A stretch of DNA of 64,000 nucleotides from Lytechinus variegatus (GCF_018143015.1 NC_054752.1:5877216-5941215), one strand, 5' to 3'; positions 1-12,790 are shown, counted from the stretch's first letter. A program made the numbers and translations. The notes: generated by a model not told the origin, from the sequence alone.

Positions 1-2560
1 CTTTGTGAATTTTACTTTATTTTTCAAGATATAAATATCTCCAGTCTGGATCATCCCTTTAACAATTTATTTTGAGAAAAAGTGTCGCCTGCCGTAGAAC
101 CTTACGTAGGACCCGTTTATACTCACTACGCCCCAATGCTTCCTGTCAATAGAACTAGCTTGTAGCTTGATCGTGCCCCCTTGATTAGATGCCTCCATTA
201 TTGTTGTTTCCTTCTTCTGTTGTATCATTTTCTCTCTTTTATTGAAGCCCCACCCCATTTATCCATGGCCATCTGCTAAAAAATTTCGTCCGTTTTATAT
301 TTGCGTTCATTTTGAGTGTTATAAGCCTCTCGCTCCTTTGCTGTTGATCTCATTTTAAACGCATTCATTCAATATGTCATATATGCCTAATTTCAGAATT
401 GTTTAGTTTATCTTATGAAAATGTCGATATGAGATTATTGTATTGAGTTTGCTTTGCTATAACACGATGATTTGCATCTGTACGCTCATTAACTTTGTTG
501 ACTTTGTTTAAAATTGAAAATAAAACGAATAGGTGAAAACTGGGAGTAATAATTCTTTAGGGTGTTGTCTGAGCTAATGTTTCCTTTATTTTTTTATTCG
601 CTGCGAATAATGATTGTTCAGCCACAGATGCGATGAATGCATGCAGTATGTACTTTACAAAGCAAAAATATACTTGGGTATACTTTGTATTTTTTTTTTG
701 CATCTATTTTTTCAATTTACAAGAACTGAAGAAAAATCAACTGTAACTTTTAACCCTTTTTTGCCATTACGCTTTCTACAGGGATCTGTGGAAAATAGCA
801 CAGAACAGTAATTGATTTAAAATGTGATAAAGTTATAATAACATTTACAAATTCATGAAATATTATTGAAGTCATGCTGTGATATGATACTATTCGAAGA
901 CAATTATGATGAAGAGTTTTCCTAGTAAATTTCAGATATGAGAACAGCCACTATCTAACAGCACAATTTTCTTTCCTGTTCGACGGTGCCACAAAATTCT
1001 GGGCCTTTCAGATCCGTAGAAGTATAAAACAACACAAACGTGATACTGCCAAAGGATGCTGCAGAACACCGTCTATCAAAAGCTCTTTTCAATTTCAAAC
1101 TTATTCTAATAATTTTTTTATCGGTTTTTATGTACAGTTCACTGCATAAGCCTGCACTTTTTTTTAATTTCATGAAAGCCTGGGACTGAGATTAAGCGCA
1201 CTAGTGGCCACGATCGAGAGGGAACGGATACTCCCTGTAGGATCGTAAATCCCATCAGCGAAGTGATTCGCTTGGGCCATTCAGGGCCAAACGGCCATTA
1301 AATTCTAGGTGTGGCCTTCGAGAGGATCATAAAAACTAACTTTTCTCTCGAAAATTTTGAGATGAAAATCCGTTAAAAATAGTTCAAAATGAGACACTTT
1401 TTCGGGAGAAGTGGCTCTCGTTTTATTGAGAGTAAAACGAGAGCAATTCCTGCTCGTGTTCATAGTGCAATTTATGCACAATCATTTATCCCACACCCAA
1501 GTAAAACATGAACACATCTGCCCTTGATAAATCTGACAGACTTGAAAGAAACCTTTCTGTAATTCGAAGTTATGGGTGTCACGCGCGTAAAACATTCCCC
1601 GCAGACCTGTGTGTTAAAATGGCACTAAAGAAAAATTCATAAAAAATAAATGTGAAATTAGAGGGTCAAATGCATACTACCTTTGGATAGGATATATATC
1701 TGAAATTCCATATCTGACCAGAGAAGGGTATCGTAGCCAGCTCATTTTGAAAATAAACCGCCATTTATGAAGATAACTATGATGGGATCAAATTCATCAA
1801 CTGAAACAGTAAAATAGCCCCAATTCTTCCGCCAGTCAAAATATAGTTCCAAATCATTGATATACCTTCCCAATTTGGGAGAAGGAAGTTCAGTAGTTAC
1901 CATTTATAGAATCAGTGTTAGATTTTGAATCATATTCATACACTTTTGTCAATCAGCAATATCAAATTGAAAAAAATCGAATGGGTTGGGTCGAACGAAT
2001 ATCTTTAGCCCTCCTGATGTAATTCGGCTCGTGGCACCTATAGATGTTGTAATACACTATAACAGCTCGCTCCACCCTACTAAACATTCATAAAAATAGC
2101 AAAATTGTAATCCCCCCCCCCCCATCCATCATGTATGTTGCATGAGCTCCACCGTAATTTTACATCAATCATGTAAATTAAAGCAATATTTCTTGTCTCA
2201 CCACTTTCAAAAGTTCTCTGAAAGCCTGGTTATTCACGCAAGTTTTAGGTAATTGTTATTCGCCCCCTCTTTTTAGGTTTTCTATCTTCCTTCCTTTCTT
2301 TTTCTTTTTTTCCTTCTCTTTTCTTTATTGCGCCATGAGCATCTTTTTTATGATGGATACCGGTGTATTACAAATGTTCATATTATTATTATTATTATCA
2401 AAGGTATAATTCAAAGTGAAGTCATTTCCACATTTCCTTAAATCCTCATATGAACAATTTTCAGCATAATTATAAGCTTTATAAAATCAGAACAATGCAT
2501 ATTAATGACTCCACATTTTATTTTGGCTTTGTTTTTGTTTTTTCTTCTTCGTTAACCCAG
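1..2560. other. Presumed integrin intron / upstream sequence, no supported exon
   Basis: No exon of the integrin gene could be supported here. I looked for splice-flanked plus-strand frames resembling integrin stalk sequence and found only short, stop-interrupted ones. The stretch holds a poly-C run near 2112, a pyrimidine-rich tract around 2260-2330, and an ATT trinucleotide run near 2382-2398. It is probably part of a long intron, because the next supported exon (starting at 2561) begins in the middle of the extracellular stalk of the protein. Confidence 0.5.
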
Positions 2561-5057
2561 ACATTTGGAAATTACATCCGGGGCAGACGACATCGTCGAG
2601 ATGGGCCTCTTTCCACATCCTCTCAAACGAGAATTGCGTCTCCATTAGCATCGTCCCAACTGAAATCGCTTGCCTGTAGGTCCAGTTTGTCACCATGCGA
2701 TAAGATAGTGTGCTACGTAGATACACTGGCCAGGGGGCGACACTCGGAGAGGGATGAAGTGGTTGTCATAGTAACAGCACGCCTCAAAACAGATCTCTTA
2801 GTAAAGGTATGATACAAGCAATAGTGTATTCACGAAATATGCATATATATATATTAAGCAAGCTTGTATGTGTCAATGTTATAGTATACTTTCTAAACGT
2901 ACTGTTATATCTTTATAATACAATTTACCATATTTCAGAACGAAAATGTCCATCCTTTATATTTGACATTTCCAACACAGTTTCAACGTTCCTATCTAAT
3001 CGTCATTTCAAAAATGCCCCATAACCTTTTTAGATAATAATAGATCGATATATCGTTTAAACAGTAGTCATTTTTTCTCTCTCTTTTAATAGTACAACAT
3101 TACAGGATTCAAGTTGATGACCCGTGTAGAAGCTTTAGTCAAAAATAGTCTTCATCCAAGCACTCCGTTTCTCAATTTACCGACCGCTGATATTCAGGTA
3201 GGTTCAAACTTAATAATAAACAGGCTAAACAAGATTAGAATTTCCGTTTATTAGGCTTGCACGAGTCTAAACCCATATTCTACAGAAACATTTTTTTATA
3301 TATGGACCTGTATTCCGAAGTTGATTTGACGTAGAATCTGGTTTAAAATTTTGCTTTAACTGTGGATAGCTAATTGTTTCATAAAATCTCTAACAGTAGA
3401 GGTTTAATCCGGGTTCAATGTATCGGCTAAATTGACTCTAAAATGATGATTAACTGTCTGGGAAACATTAAGAAGATAAATGTCGTCACTATTGAAGAAT
3501 TAAGGGAAAACACAATAAACATAGGAAACAAGCAATGTTAACAAGTTTTTTTGACATTTTTACTCCCCATGCATAAGTTTAGCAGAAAGTTAGAACATTG
3601 TCTAAATTAAACCTGACTTCAGAATACGTGCAAGAGAGATTTGTACCAAAGTAAATCGCATTTCATCGAAAGCCTGTCGCACATTTCACGATCCGACTAC
3701 CATTTTTTTTTCTTAATTGGATGTACATTATTTTAAGCACACCGATTCAAAGACGCTACATTGGATACAGCCTAGTGGCAGGAACATTATAGGCGTCAAT
3801 GCGAACTGAGGTCGGTTGGGGGACACATTACCTTGCCGCCTTTGAAACTCTTTTTAAAAAGTTAATTGTATATAACCCTTTTTTCTCAATTGTCCTATAT
3901 AGATCAGTACGACAGTGCTTGGGGAGATCGACCAACCTCAGCAACATATACCGTACTGGGTGTACATCGTCGCAATCGCAGGGGGACTATTTATTCAACT
4001 CGTGGTCATCATCATACTACAAAAGGTATATATATCCTTGACTCACAGTAAACTTGCCTATGAAGCGTTAACATGTTTAATATAGACGTGGTTAGGATAT
4101 CTTCTATGATTCCATTTTAAATGTTTTTTCAAAGTGTTTGAGAAATCATCACGACGTCAGTATAACGTTACCAAGAAAATAGTATCAAAAGTGGAGCGAA
4201 TTAATATCTGAGGGTCTCCCGTTATCTGTGCAATATAAATAGATAGTCTTGAACTATATTCATTTTGGTATAAATACTTTATAACACAATGAATTACAAT
4301 TTCGATAGTGCAGAGAATCTAAAAACTTTTTGAGAGGAAAGGTGCCTGTTTTGCAAAATGATATCATAATTATTGCGGTATGGATATATTGAATAATGAA
4401 TTAGTATGTTATCATTTAAATGGACGTACATTACAAGACTACATCGCTCTCAATGATGCATTGTGGATAATAAATCAGGCCAGACATAATACTTTGGTGC
4501 CTTGAGGTGGCGATTACAAATACTGCTGGTTTGTATGCACTTTAAGTAGCTGCCGTTTTGTGACCTTCCTACTTTTTGGAACAATCTCAGGAAGATGTCC
4601 ACCTGAAAACTTCACACAATATTTTTCTTTCCTGTCTTTTCAGTTCAATTTTTTTATCATCACTATTATCATAATCATTAAAAAAATGTATTCAAAATGT
4701 AATAAATAGAAATAAACAGGGACTCAGGGGAACAGTTTTCTGAGTTTTATTCGAAATGCACGCTGAGAAATAGCAATATCAAGTCTATGGTAGTTTCTGA
4801 CTCGCACAACTTTCCACTCGACGATACTGATGTCATTTCCGTTTCTTTTCATTGTTTGTTACTATCCTTGTGAACAGACTGGCTTCTTCAAGCGGAAGAA
4901 GATTTCTCCAAAGCAAAGGGAATGTCTAAACCTGGAGAAGGAACCAGTAGTCCTGTTGTCAGCGACTCCATTAGAAAGAAATTCTTTAACTTCACCAATG
5001 CAACGGAATCCTCTCGCTTGCGACAAACTCTTCGATATAGACAACAGAAGAAGTTAA
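2561..5057 (+). CDS. Integrin alpha subunit, C-terminal four exons (partial gene)
   Basis: Alpha subunits pair with beta subunits as plasma-membrane receptors for matrix or cell ligands. Four exons join in phase 0 with GT-AG borders: 2561-2806, 3093-3197, 3903-4025 and 4878-5057 (TAA stop), giving 217 residues. In order they show RGRRHRRD (furin-like heavy/light chain cleavage site, residues 7-14), a cysteine cluster ending in CDKIVCYV typical of the calf-2 stalk, a hydrophobic helix at about 135-156 preceded by the juxtamembrane phrase IPYWVY, and then GFFKR at 160-164, the family's hallmark membrane-proximal motif that contacts the beta tail. The cytoplasmic tail after GFFKR is about 53 residues, longer than in most vertebrate alpha chains. 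The beta-propeller and thigh domains must lie upstream of the window. The RGD-, laminin- or PS-type class cannot be decided from this tail. Confidence 0.9.
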
Positions 5058-5144
5058 TAAATATACACCAAAGACATAAAAGAATGACAAAAACTCAAAA
5101 AGAACTTAAAAGAATGAAAAAAATGTCGATATGATTATAACTCG

Positions 5145-5440
5145 TTAACACCAAAGAACGCAGAGGGCAGCAACGCCGGTACCAAAGTGTTGACACCCTC
5201 TACGTTTGTGGTGAACAAGAAGAGTAAGCTGTTTTTAGCTGATTTTCCAGTGGGTCTTGCGTTTTTAACCTCGTAATACCCTTCTCCATTCTGATACGCT
5301 GAGTGGCCTGCGAGAAGGATGAAGATCCCGTTTTAGGAGAGTTCGACGTTGGTATGACTCGGCTGGGGGATTGAACCCACGATCTTCTGTTAATCATTGG
5401 ATGGGCCATCTACCACTGAAGCTGACAAGATTTCCGATGA
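5145..5440 (-). repeat. tRNA-related SINE, minus orientation
   Basis: Read on the minus strand, about 5360-5432 contains an A-box-like stretch (AGCTTCAGTGGTAGA) followed at the right distance by a B-box-like stretch (GGGTTCAATCCC). This is the internal RNA polymerase III promoter of a tRNA-derived SINE head. The acceptor stems do not pair as in a real tRNA. The body runs toward about 5145. It starts just past the integrin stop codon, so it may lie in the integrin 3' untranslated region or just beyond it. Confidence 0.55.
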
Positions 5441-5500
5441 GCAACACTATTCATGTATCTTGACGATCTTCCTCACGATCTGAAATCATTATTTGTTCAG

Positions 5501-5711
5501 GGGGTGTTTCACAAAGATTTAAGTATGACTTAGGTCGCACTTAAATGTCGACGCGTACATGATATGCAACGCGCAATCTTATTGATCAATACGCAGTAGT
5601 ACGCGTCCTCTTGGCATGATCTGACCAATGCTGTCATGCCTTTTATACTGCGCGCAACCAGACATTTAAGTGCGACTCTAAGTCATACTTAAATCTTTGT
5701 GAAACACCCCC
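5501..5711. mobile_element. Palindromic MITE, GGGGTGTTTCACAAAG termini
   Basis: The left end reads GGGGTGTTTCACAAAGATTT and the right end is its reverse complement. Pairing continues through the phrase AAGTATGACTTA and into GCACTTAAATGTC, giving inverted arms of about 50 bp around a centre of about 100 bp. No coding capacity is present. A fragment with the same terminus (CTTTGTGAAACACCCC) ends at about 31147, so the family recurs in this window. Confidence 0.8.
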
Positions 5712-6125
5712 CAGGACCTGTATGTGAAGACGTGCAGACAGTTGCGTATTCGAAGGGGGCAGACATGATATGTGGAGCAAAAGTAATGAAATTACTTTTC
5801 TAATGCAAGATAAATGACTAAATAAATCTCGTAGATTTTGACGTAATATTCAGAAAATGGTATCACATTTTGCGATTTTCCTTTTCTTCTTTTGTGCAGA
5901 CAATTGGGTATTTTTGGGGGTGCCAGATATCGCATATGGAGCAAAAGTACATGTATTGAAATTGCCTTTTTGATGCAAAATAATTAAGGAATAAAAAAAT
6001 ATCTCGTCATATCTCCTTTTCCCTTTCCTCTTCTAATTTTCTTTCTTTGTTTTTCTCTCTCTTGGTCGTGAAAATTTTGAGGGTCCTAGGCTCCCCTATC
6101 TCTACCCCACCATATGCAGACATAG

Positions 6126-6325
6126 GGGGTGTTGCAAGAAAATATTTCTGATCAATTGCAAATGATCTACTGATCAACATTAGCTGTAGCAAATCAGATT
6201 AAACTTCCTGTTGCTAGGAGCAAATTAACAATCAATCACTGATTTGCAATTAACTGCAAGACATATGATTGATTTAGGGACCAAAAATTTACTTACAATT
6301 GATCGCAAGTTTCTTGCAACACCCC
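6126..6325. mobile_element. 200-bp MITE with ATAG target duplication
   Basis: Terminal inverted repeats GGGGTGTTGCAAGAAA / TTTCTTGCAACACCCC enclose AT-rich DNA with several internal copies of a GATCAATTGCAA-like phrase in both orientations. The bases directly outside each end are ATAG (6122-6125 and 6326-6329), consistent with a 4-bp target-site duplication. There is no open frame worth keeping. Confidence 0.75.
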
Positions 6326-6344
6326 ATAGTGTGACGATCGCTTC

Positions 6345-6524
6345 TACACAGCAAAAAGTGTGGTGCTAATCGGTGTACGTAGAGGACCACACCAGTTATT
6401 TTACACCGGTGTTAAATTGGTGGTGTTAGCTTTACACCAATAGGTGTTATTTTAACACCTCAGGTTGTGGTCCTCTATTAACACAAATTGGTGTCAGTTT
6501 TAACACCTCAGTTTTTACAGTGTA
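6345..6524. mobile_element. Short MITE, TACACTGTAAAAA-type termini
   Basis: The left end TACACAGCAAAAA pairs with the right end TTTTTACAGTGTA. The interior is built of repeated ACACC/GGTGT phrases in both orientations, so the transcript could fold extensively. A diverged second copy lies at about 8702-8872. Confidence 0.7.
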
Positions 6525-6669
6525 TAATAATTTTCTGAAATCAATGTTTGTCAAAGTATCATTACGTAATCGTTTACAAACATGACAATAATTTAATGTA
6601 CATGTATTTTATTCTCAGTTTATTATTTTCCTTGGTTAATCGAATGCAGACGAAGATCCAGCGTCACTT

Positions 6670-6880
6670 CTTTGTATTAAAATGTTTGCTTGCGTTATTA
6701 TGTTTGATTGCATTATTATGTTTGATTATATTATCATGTCTGATTTCGTTGTCATGTCTGATTGCATTTTTATGTCTGCGTGTATTATGTTTGATTGTAT
6801 TATATTTGATTGTATTATTATGTTTAATTGTATTATGTCTGATTGTATAATTGTGTTGATTGTATTGTAATGTTTGATTG
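6670..6880. repeat. Minisatellite of ATGTTTGATTGTATT-like units
   Basis: An imperfect tandem array of about 12-17 bp units carrying variants of TTATGTYTGATTG repeats about 15 times. It produces repetitive frames on both strands (Met-Phe-Asp-Cys-Ile-like and Asn-Thr-Ile-like) that are not credible proteins. Confidence 0.8.
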
Positions 6881-7392
6881 TATATTTTTCTTGAAAAGTG
6901 CAATTTTTCGTTTCTCTTGAAGGCATCGTTGATTTTGATCATTCCTCTTAAATTTGCATCGAGTAATGACAAACACTAAGTAGTGCCTTTTGTAATCAAC
7001 TTCCTCTAAATGTTTCTCATATGGCCTATGTAGCACTAATCTCTATTTGGTATTTTGAGTAATAAATTTATAGCAAACGTACAAAATGATTTTGCAACCA
7101 TTTTAAAAGCACGGGTAAATGATCTGTTCAATGACATTTGCTCCGGCGACAATTGTTCCCCTTTAAATTCCACGCACTAATCAAATGACCAAATTCGACT
7201 CTGGCTTTAACACTTTACCCTATACCCTAAGCCTAAACCTAAGCAATTGTACCATGAGCAATTGTATCAGGGGCAAATGTCGTGTCGCGAAATGGGCCAT
7301 GGTTAGCTGCTTAAAATATTATGTAATGTATCTAAACGATTAAACGAATACCAAAATTACAACATAGTTCGATAATATTCTGAACTATTCCA

Positions 7393-7465
7393 TATTGTGA
7401 TAGTAATAATAATACTCAATATTTATAACGCGCTTTTCCCAAATGGCCCAAAGCGCTCACAATTT
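7393..7465 (-). repeat. 3' tail of an L2/CR1-type retroposon, minus orientation
   Basis: On the minus strand this reads GAGCGCTTTGGGCC followed by a GGGAAAAGCGCG block and ends in an ATTATTATTATT-type run. The same tail occurs right after the LINE reverse-transcriptase frame at about 12718-12775. This is therefore a heavily 5'-truncated LINE copy, or a SINE that borrows the same tail. Confidence 0.65.
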
Positions 7466-8701
7466 CAGTTGACATATTTATACAGCCATAATTATAATCA
7501 TGGTTGAAATAATTATATGCATATGCTAGCTTATTTAAAGACAAATCCTGCATGTTTTTGTCTTGTTTGCTGTTTTGTTATTAACAAGATTTTGCTCAGC
7601 TGCGACGTTACTACGGTGCTTTCTGCGACCCGGCGTATGACAAGCCTTTTATTCGTATATTTTGCTCAAGAAATAGGCCTACCATTCTTATTATAAAGAA
7701 AAGATATTTCTTGATAACAGGGGTTGAATATTTTATATTAATAGTTCAATTCTTGATATAAATAGTATATTTCTTTATTAAAAAAAATAAAATAAAAGAG
7801 CTTGTCCTACGCCCGCGTCGCTTAAACACCGTACATGCACGTCTCTGAGCGGAAAACACTAGTTTTGTTCACTGGAACTTCCGACCCCGTTTCATAATGA
7901 CTTCCGAGCGGATTATGGTAACTTTGATTGTGATAACTATATTGAGAGGGCTTTATGTAGACGAATCCAAGGTTCCATGGTCCTGATGGTAAAATGCATA
8001 GTAGATTGGATAGCCATCATGAAATCCATTATGACTTATATACAATAATCTATAGGCCATATCATTTCCACAAATGTTGATAATGCCGTTTTAATACTAA
8101 CATAAAATACCTTAGAAAATTCTAGCAGATTTGACAACATCTCGACATTCGTGGTAAAGAGGGATTATATAATCAATAGTTGAAATAATATTTTAATTGA
8201 ATAATTGATGTTATTGACTTATGAGGTTTATGCGTTTTGTTTTGTTTTGTAAATAATAAACTCCTTGAAATATACTTTCCATTTTGTATTCGTTATCTTC
8301 ATTGCAAAAAACAATCATTCACTTTTCTATTCATGCAGCAATAAAGTGTAATGGGGAAAACCGCGTTGACAGAAATAATGCTCAACTTATAACAGTAGGC
8401 TGATATCCGAAGTAAAATATATGACCTAAAATGAACCAAGTTAGGATCCTTGCGGTACTCCACGGTGTATTATACTTTAAATCCTATCAATTTGTGGAGA
8501 AATGTTTAATTTATTTATTTTAGTGACATGTACAGGATTACATCAACAGAGAAAAAGGGATGGGGAAAGTGATAGAAAGAAAAGGGGAAGGAATTTGAAG
8601 ATAGAGGGGTCGGCGATGGGGAGGGAAACACATAATGGAGGGAGAAGAGGTATGTAAAATTGATGGAGCACTTAAATTCTTTGAATTGCTGAGCCATTTA
8701 C

Positions 8702-8872
8702 TAAAAACTGGTGTTAAAACTGACACCAGTTGGTGTTAACAGATGATCACACACTGAGGTGTTAAAGTTACACCCTAGTAGAGAATGAACATAACACCTA
8801 AGAGTGTAAATGTAACAACCAATTTAACAGCTATGTAACCGGTATGGTCCTCTGTGTATCAAGTTTACACCA
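8702..8872. mobile_element. Second copy of the ACACC/GGTGT MITE
   Basis: The opening TAAAAACTGGTGTTAAAACT matches the inner terminus of the 6345-6524 element, and the interior again alternates GGTGTTA and TAACACC. The right end is eroded. Confidence 0.6.
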
Positions 8873-8999
8873 CAATTATTGCTCTGCAGACCTATACAAT
8901 GTTGCCCTCTACCCATGGTTCCCGGCATGATAATTCCTTCAATACTCGGCCTTGGGAATGGTAGCTCTAGCTAAAGCCCGGGTCGTAGTAAAATGGAAA

Positions 9000-9480
9000 C
9001 AAAATTCCCCTTTTTCATGTCTGAATGAAAAAAAAATCAGCTCACGCTTCGCATTCGCCTTAGTTTAATGGTGAGAGTTAGTATGCATCCTCTTCATCAC
9101 TTTCCGTCAAACAGTGCTTGAAACGTTCCGTTTTCAGGTCAACATATAAGGCTTACCCCCCCACCCAAAAAAAAAAAAATAGCACGCGTTTCGCGCTCGA
9201 ATTGTTTATTTATGGAGATACGTGGCATGATTTACTTGGGATGTATACTGTTTTCGGGTCTAAATATGAACAAAAAAATCATTTCGCGCCACGCCCTTAC
9301 ATTAATTGAAATGCACCCCCCCCCCTCCCCCTTTCATGCATTCCGACAAACAGTTGTTAAAATATTCATATTTAGGTCAGTATAACTTGCTATTGAGCTC
9401 CGTTTGCGCGCTCAATTATGTAGCATAGAAATTTTGTTCAGTTTACTGTATTTTTGGGGGGAGGGGGCAGTTTAGCTTCA
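9000..9480. repeat. Degenerate tandem repeat with poly-C/poly-A tracts
   Basis: About three diverged units of 150-200 bp repeat the order: CATCACTTTCCGTCAAACAG-type phrase, GTTTTCAGGTC phrase, poly-C with or without poly-A, and a CGCGTTTCGCGCTC phrase (about 9090, 9190-9340, 9340-9420). The pattern is that of a decayed transposon with internal repeats. No gene is visible. Confidence 0.45.
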
Positions 9481-9833
9481 TACACAGGATACATACCTGT
9501 AACCAACTAAACAACTAATGTTGAAAAGTGCAAGCTTAAAATCTTCGATATATACAGACATTAAAAGGAAATACTTTAAGGTCTGTGTGTGGGGGGAGTC
9601 ATGGAAAACGTACTAGATACGCATCTCACTAATCCAATAAAGAGAGCGCGTAGAACGAGTTGAAAAGTTTTGATATTATTTTTTTCTGTAATCATGAGCA
9701 GAATGCGTATCTAGCTACCGGTATACAAAATAATGGAAACTCGAATCGCGAGCACAATCATGACAATATTTTGTTGATATTGTATATTGACTTGAAAACA
9801 TGTTGAAACAGCTAATGCGAACGTACACTCTAA

Positions 9834-9987
9834 AAAATGAAGTGCTAATTTAGCTCTTAAAGAGCGTGTATAGTGACTGCACTTCGGAGTGCTGATTTTT
9901 CTCGTTCAAATTTGAACTAGACAAATCAGCACTCCGAAGTGCAGTCACTATACACGCTCTTTAAGAGCTAAATTAGCACTTCATTTT
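9834..9987. repeat. Near-perfect 154-bp palindrome (long hairpin)
   Basis: The left arm 9834-9898 and right arm 9923-9987 are each 65 bp and exact reverse complements of one another. The 24-base centre itself contains the palindrome GTTCAAATTTGAAC, so only a 5-base internal bulge interrupts the whole structure. Flanking TACACTC at 9824 and 10006 suggests it is the core of a MITE of the TACACTC-terminus type. RNA read from either strand would form a long uninterrupted double strand. Confidence 0.9.
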
Positions 9988-10005
9988 CAGGAGCTTTCAA
10001 GTTGC

Positions 10006-10233
10006 TACACTCCAAAAAGAGAGATGTAAAATAAATCCAATACGGCTGTGAATAGTGATCAGTCGATATTATGATTTAAAATCAACCCTTAAAAATTTTA
10101 GTGTAAATCTTAAAGATTGATTTTTAGTACAAGCATTTACATCTTTGTGGATTTATCTTAAGTCCCAACACCGACTGGTCACTATTCATAGCCGTAATTG
10201 ATTTATTTCTAATTATTTTAATTCAGAGTGTAT
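10006..10233. mobile_element. 228-bp MITE with TACACTC...GAGTGTA ends
   Basis: It begins TACACTCCAAAAAGAG and ends with ATTCAGAGTGTA. Inner arms of about 35 bp (GGCTGTGAATAGTGATCAGT and its near complement around 10170-10193) pair. It sits back to back with the preceding hairpin and shares the terminal heptamer with it. Confidence 0.7.
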
Positions 10234-11640
10234 ATAAAATATTCGCTTTTACATATTTTTTAGCGACCTTATTATAGTTGTACCTGATCATCTTTTTATA
10301 TAATAAAAACTAGTCGTTCGCATTCACTTATTTCATTCGCTTTTCTTCTCCTCTCTGTTTCCTTTCCCATTTCCCCCTCCCATCCTTAAAAAACATCCCC
10401 TTTTTACCCAACCAATAAGGGGGTGGCTGCTTGGCCCCCAGACCCCGCATATGGTCCCCACCCCTGTATATTTAACATTTACCATTATTCCAGATAGGAA
10501 ATTAGCACAATCCGGGAATATCCTATCAGTGCAAGGTCATAATTGCAACTTCGTGCAAACTGAAATATCAAATGATTTTTTTTTCACATGTTTTTCACTT
10601 TTTTTTCTTTTTAAACTCCCAGTCAGTATGGTTCAATAAGCTTGACTACGTGCGAAATTTCACAAGCCTAATAACACACAATTCGTTTTATTTAGAGATA
10701 ACTATTTGTTCGCGGACACCCAGATTTTGTACAGGCTATTGACATTGAAGTCTCAGTCATATTTTTAGGGAGGTACTTAAACCCTTGGGATTCTCTTCAA
10801 AAGAATTGATATCCTAGCAAAGGATTCAAGGATTCCATTAGAGTTACTATTTCAAAGGCAAAATTACCATAATACGTATGATGAAATGGGACCCCTTTCA
10901 CGGCGAAGGAATAGACATACCCATACTACGGACAATATCTCAAAATAATCAAAGTGATAAAGGTTTTTCGTTGAAACATCGTTAATTTACTGTTGTCTTT
11001 GGGAAAAGTTGTAAGGTAATAGGTAATTTATTGGAGAATATTACTTTGCTGAGTAGAAAAAATGTATGCCCTGTCATGATCATTACTTATATAGCGCGGT
11101 CAGAGGAGTTCCTCATTCTCATCTGCCAAATATCTTTGTGTATGTGTATCTCTCTCCTCATTTTCTCTCTTTTTTTTGGGGGGGGGGGTTCTCTTCCCCC
11201 AACCCCCTCGTTCTTTCTCTCGGTACTCATTTGGTCTGCATTTCTCTCCCAGACACTGCCAGTTCTAGTCCAATTACGTGCTGCATAGGCTTGGTGAAAA
11301 TGTATGCAGGCGTGTCCTTAACGGTCCGTCTTTTCTATTGAATATGTGACCTCTTTATAGAAATATTGATCAAAAGGTTCCCCGTTATTATCTGGAGGTA
11401 TTGTCATTAGAATTGAAAATACTAAAAGAATTATTATCTCCATACACAATACGCATTCCGCTTCTGCAAAGTATATCACGATATAGTGTCTAACATATTC
11501 TCTTAGCCTTGCAGTTGGAATTTCTTTCAGAAGGAATTCGTCGAGCAATCTTTATATCACAAAAGTAAGTATGATTATTTCATACATACTGTTCGTCGAC
11601 ATAAATATAGCCCTTCAACAAAAATAAATACGCCTATCAA

Positions 11641-12790
11641 GTTAATATAACGCCGTCTCTCAACCGTTGTCAGCATAGTTTAGAAACGCAAGTTGATATT
11701 GATGGCACATTGTCAAATCCCATAACTCTAGAATTTGGACTCCCTCAGGGGTCAATAGTCGGACCCATAGGCTACTCAATATATACTCTTCCAGTTGGTG
11801 ATATCATCCGAAATCACTGTATCAATTATCATTTTTACGCTGATGACATACAATTATATGTTTCTTTTGATCCGAAGACTCCTGGAGCTCTCAATAATGC
11901 AATGGTTAAACTCCAGAATTGTATATCAGATATAAGACAGTGGATGATAGTGAATAAACTAAAACTAAATGACAATAAAACTGAATTTTTTGTTGCGGCC
12001 TCTACTTATAACTTGCGCAATCTTCCAAATGTTCAACTTGATGTTGATGGTACACTCATTAGACCATCAGAAAAAATACGAAACCTTGGTGTCATATTTG
12101 ATTCCCGCATGTCAATGTCGTACCATATCTCTCATATCTGTAGCACAGTCACTTTTTATTTAAGGAACATTTCTAGAATCAGAAGGTTTATTGACCAGTC
12201 TGCCTGTCACAATGCTGTTCGTTCATTGGTTCTGTCTCGTATCGATTATTGCAATGGGCTCCTTTCTACAATTCCCTCTAATCAATTAGTCCGTGTTCAA
12301 CGACTACAAAATTGGGCAGCACGATTAATTTTACAGGTTTCCCGTGATCATCCTTCCAAACCACTCTTTAATTCTCTTCACTGGCTTCCTTTTAAACAGA
12401 GAATTACGTTCAAATTACTCTTGATTGTCTACAAAACATTGAATAAACAGGCTCCACAGTATTTAGGTAACTGCTTGAATCTTTATACACCAACTAGAGC
12501 TCTTAGATCGGCCAGTGATCACCTTCGCCTCACATATTCATTAACTCGTACATTAGCTGGTGACAGAACTTTTACGGTGTCGGCTTCAAAATCCTGGAAT
12601 GACCTGCCACTAATAATTAGACAGTCTCCATCATTAGCAATCTTCAAAAAGTCATTAAAAACTCATCTCTTTCATACTTTGTGATTTTTTTATATATTAC
12701 ATCTTATCAATTCATTGTAAGCGCTTTGGGCCTAATGGGAAAAGCGCAGTACAAATAATAAGTAATAATAATAATGATAACCGATAGACA
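11641..12790 (+). mobile_element. LINE 3' half, L2/CR1-like reverse transcriptase (5'-truncated)
   Basis: One open frame from about 11641 to the stop after 12684 encodes the central and C-terminal reverse transcriptase. FGLPQGSIVGP precedes the catalytic FYADD box (HFYADDIQLYVSF, about 11832), followed by LNDNKTEFF, LGVIFDSRMS, SRIDYCNGLL and WLPFKQRI blocks and a C-terminal WNDLPL...FKKSLKTHLF. These are family signatures of L2/CR1-clade LINEs. The endonuclease and N-terminal RT are missing, as expected for a 5'-truncated insertion. The 3' tail carries AGCGCTTTGGGCC, then GGGAAAAGCGC, then a TAATAATAATAATGATAA run (12718-12780). The frame is long and uninterrupted, so the insertion is probably fairly young. 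Confidence 0.85.

Noticed and set aside
1800-1915. Candidate upstream integrin exon
   Set aside because: A short plus-strand frame exists, but it lacks convincing splice borders and integrin-like residues.
6548-7036. Overlapping Ile/Asn/His-rich frames
   Set aside because: Products of the minisatellite at 6670-6880 read in different frames.
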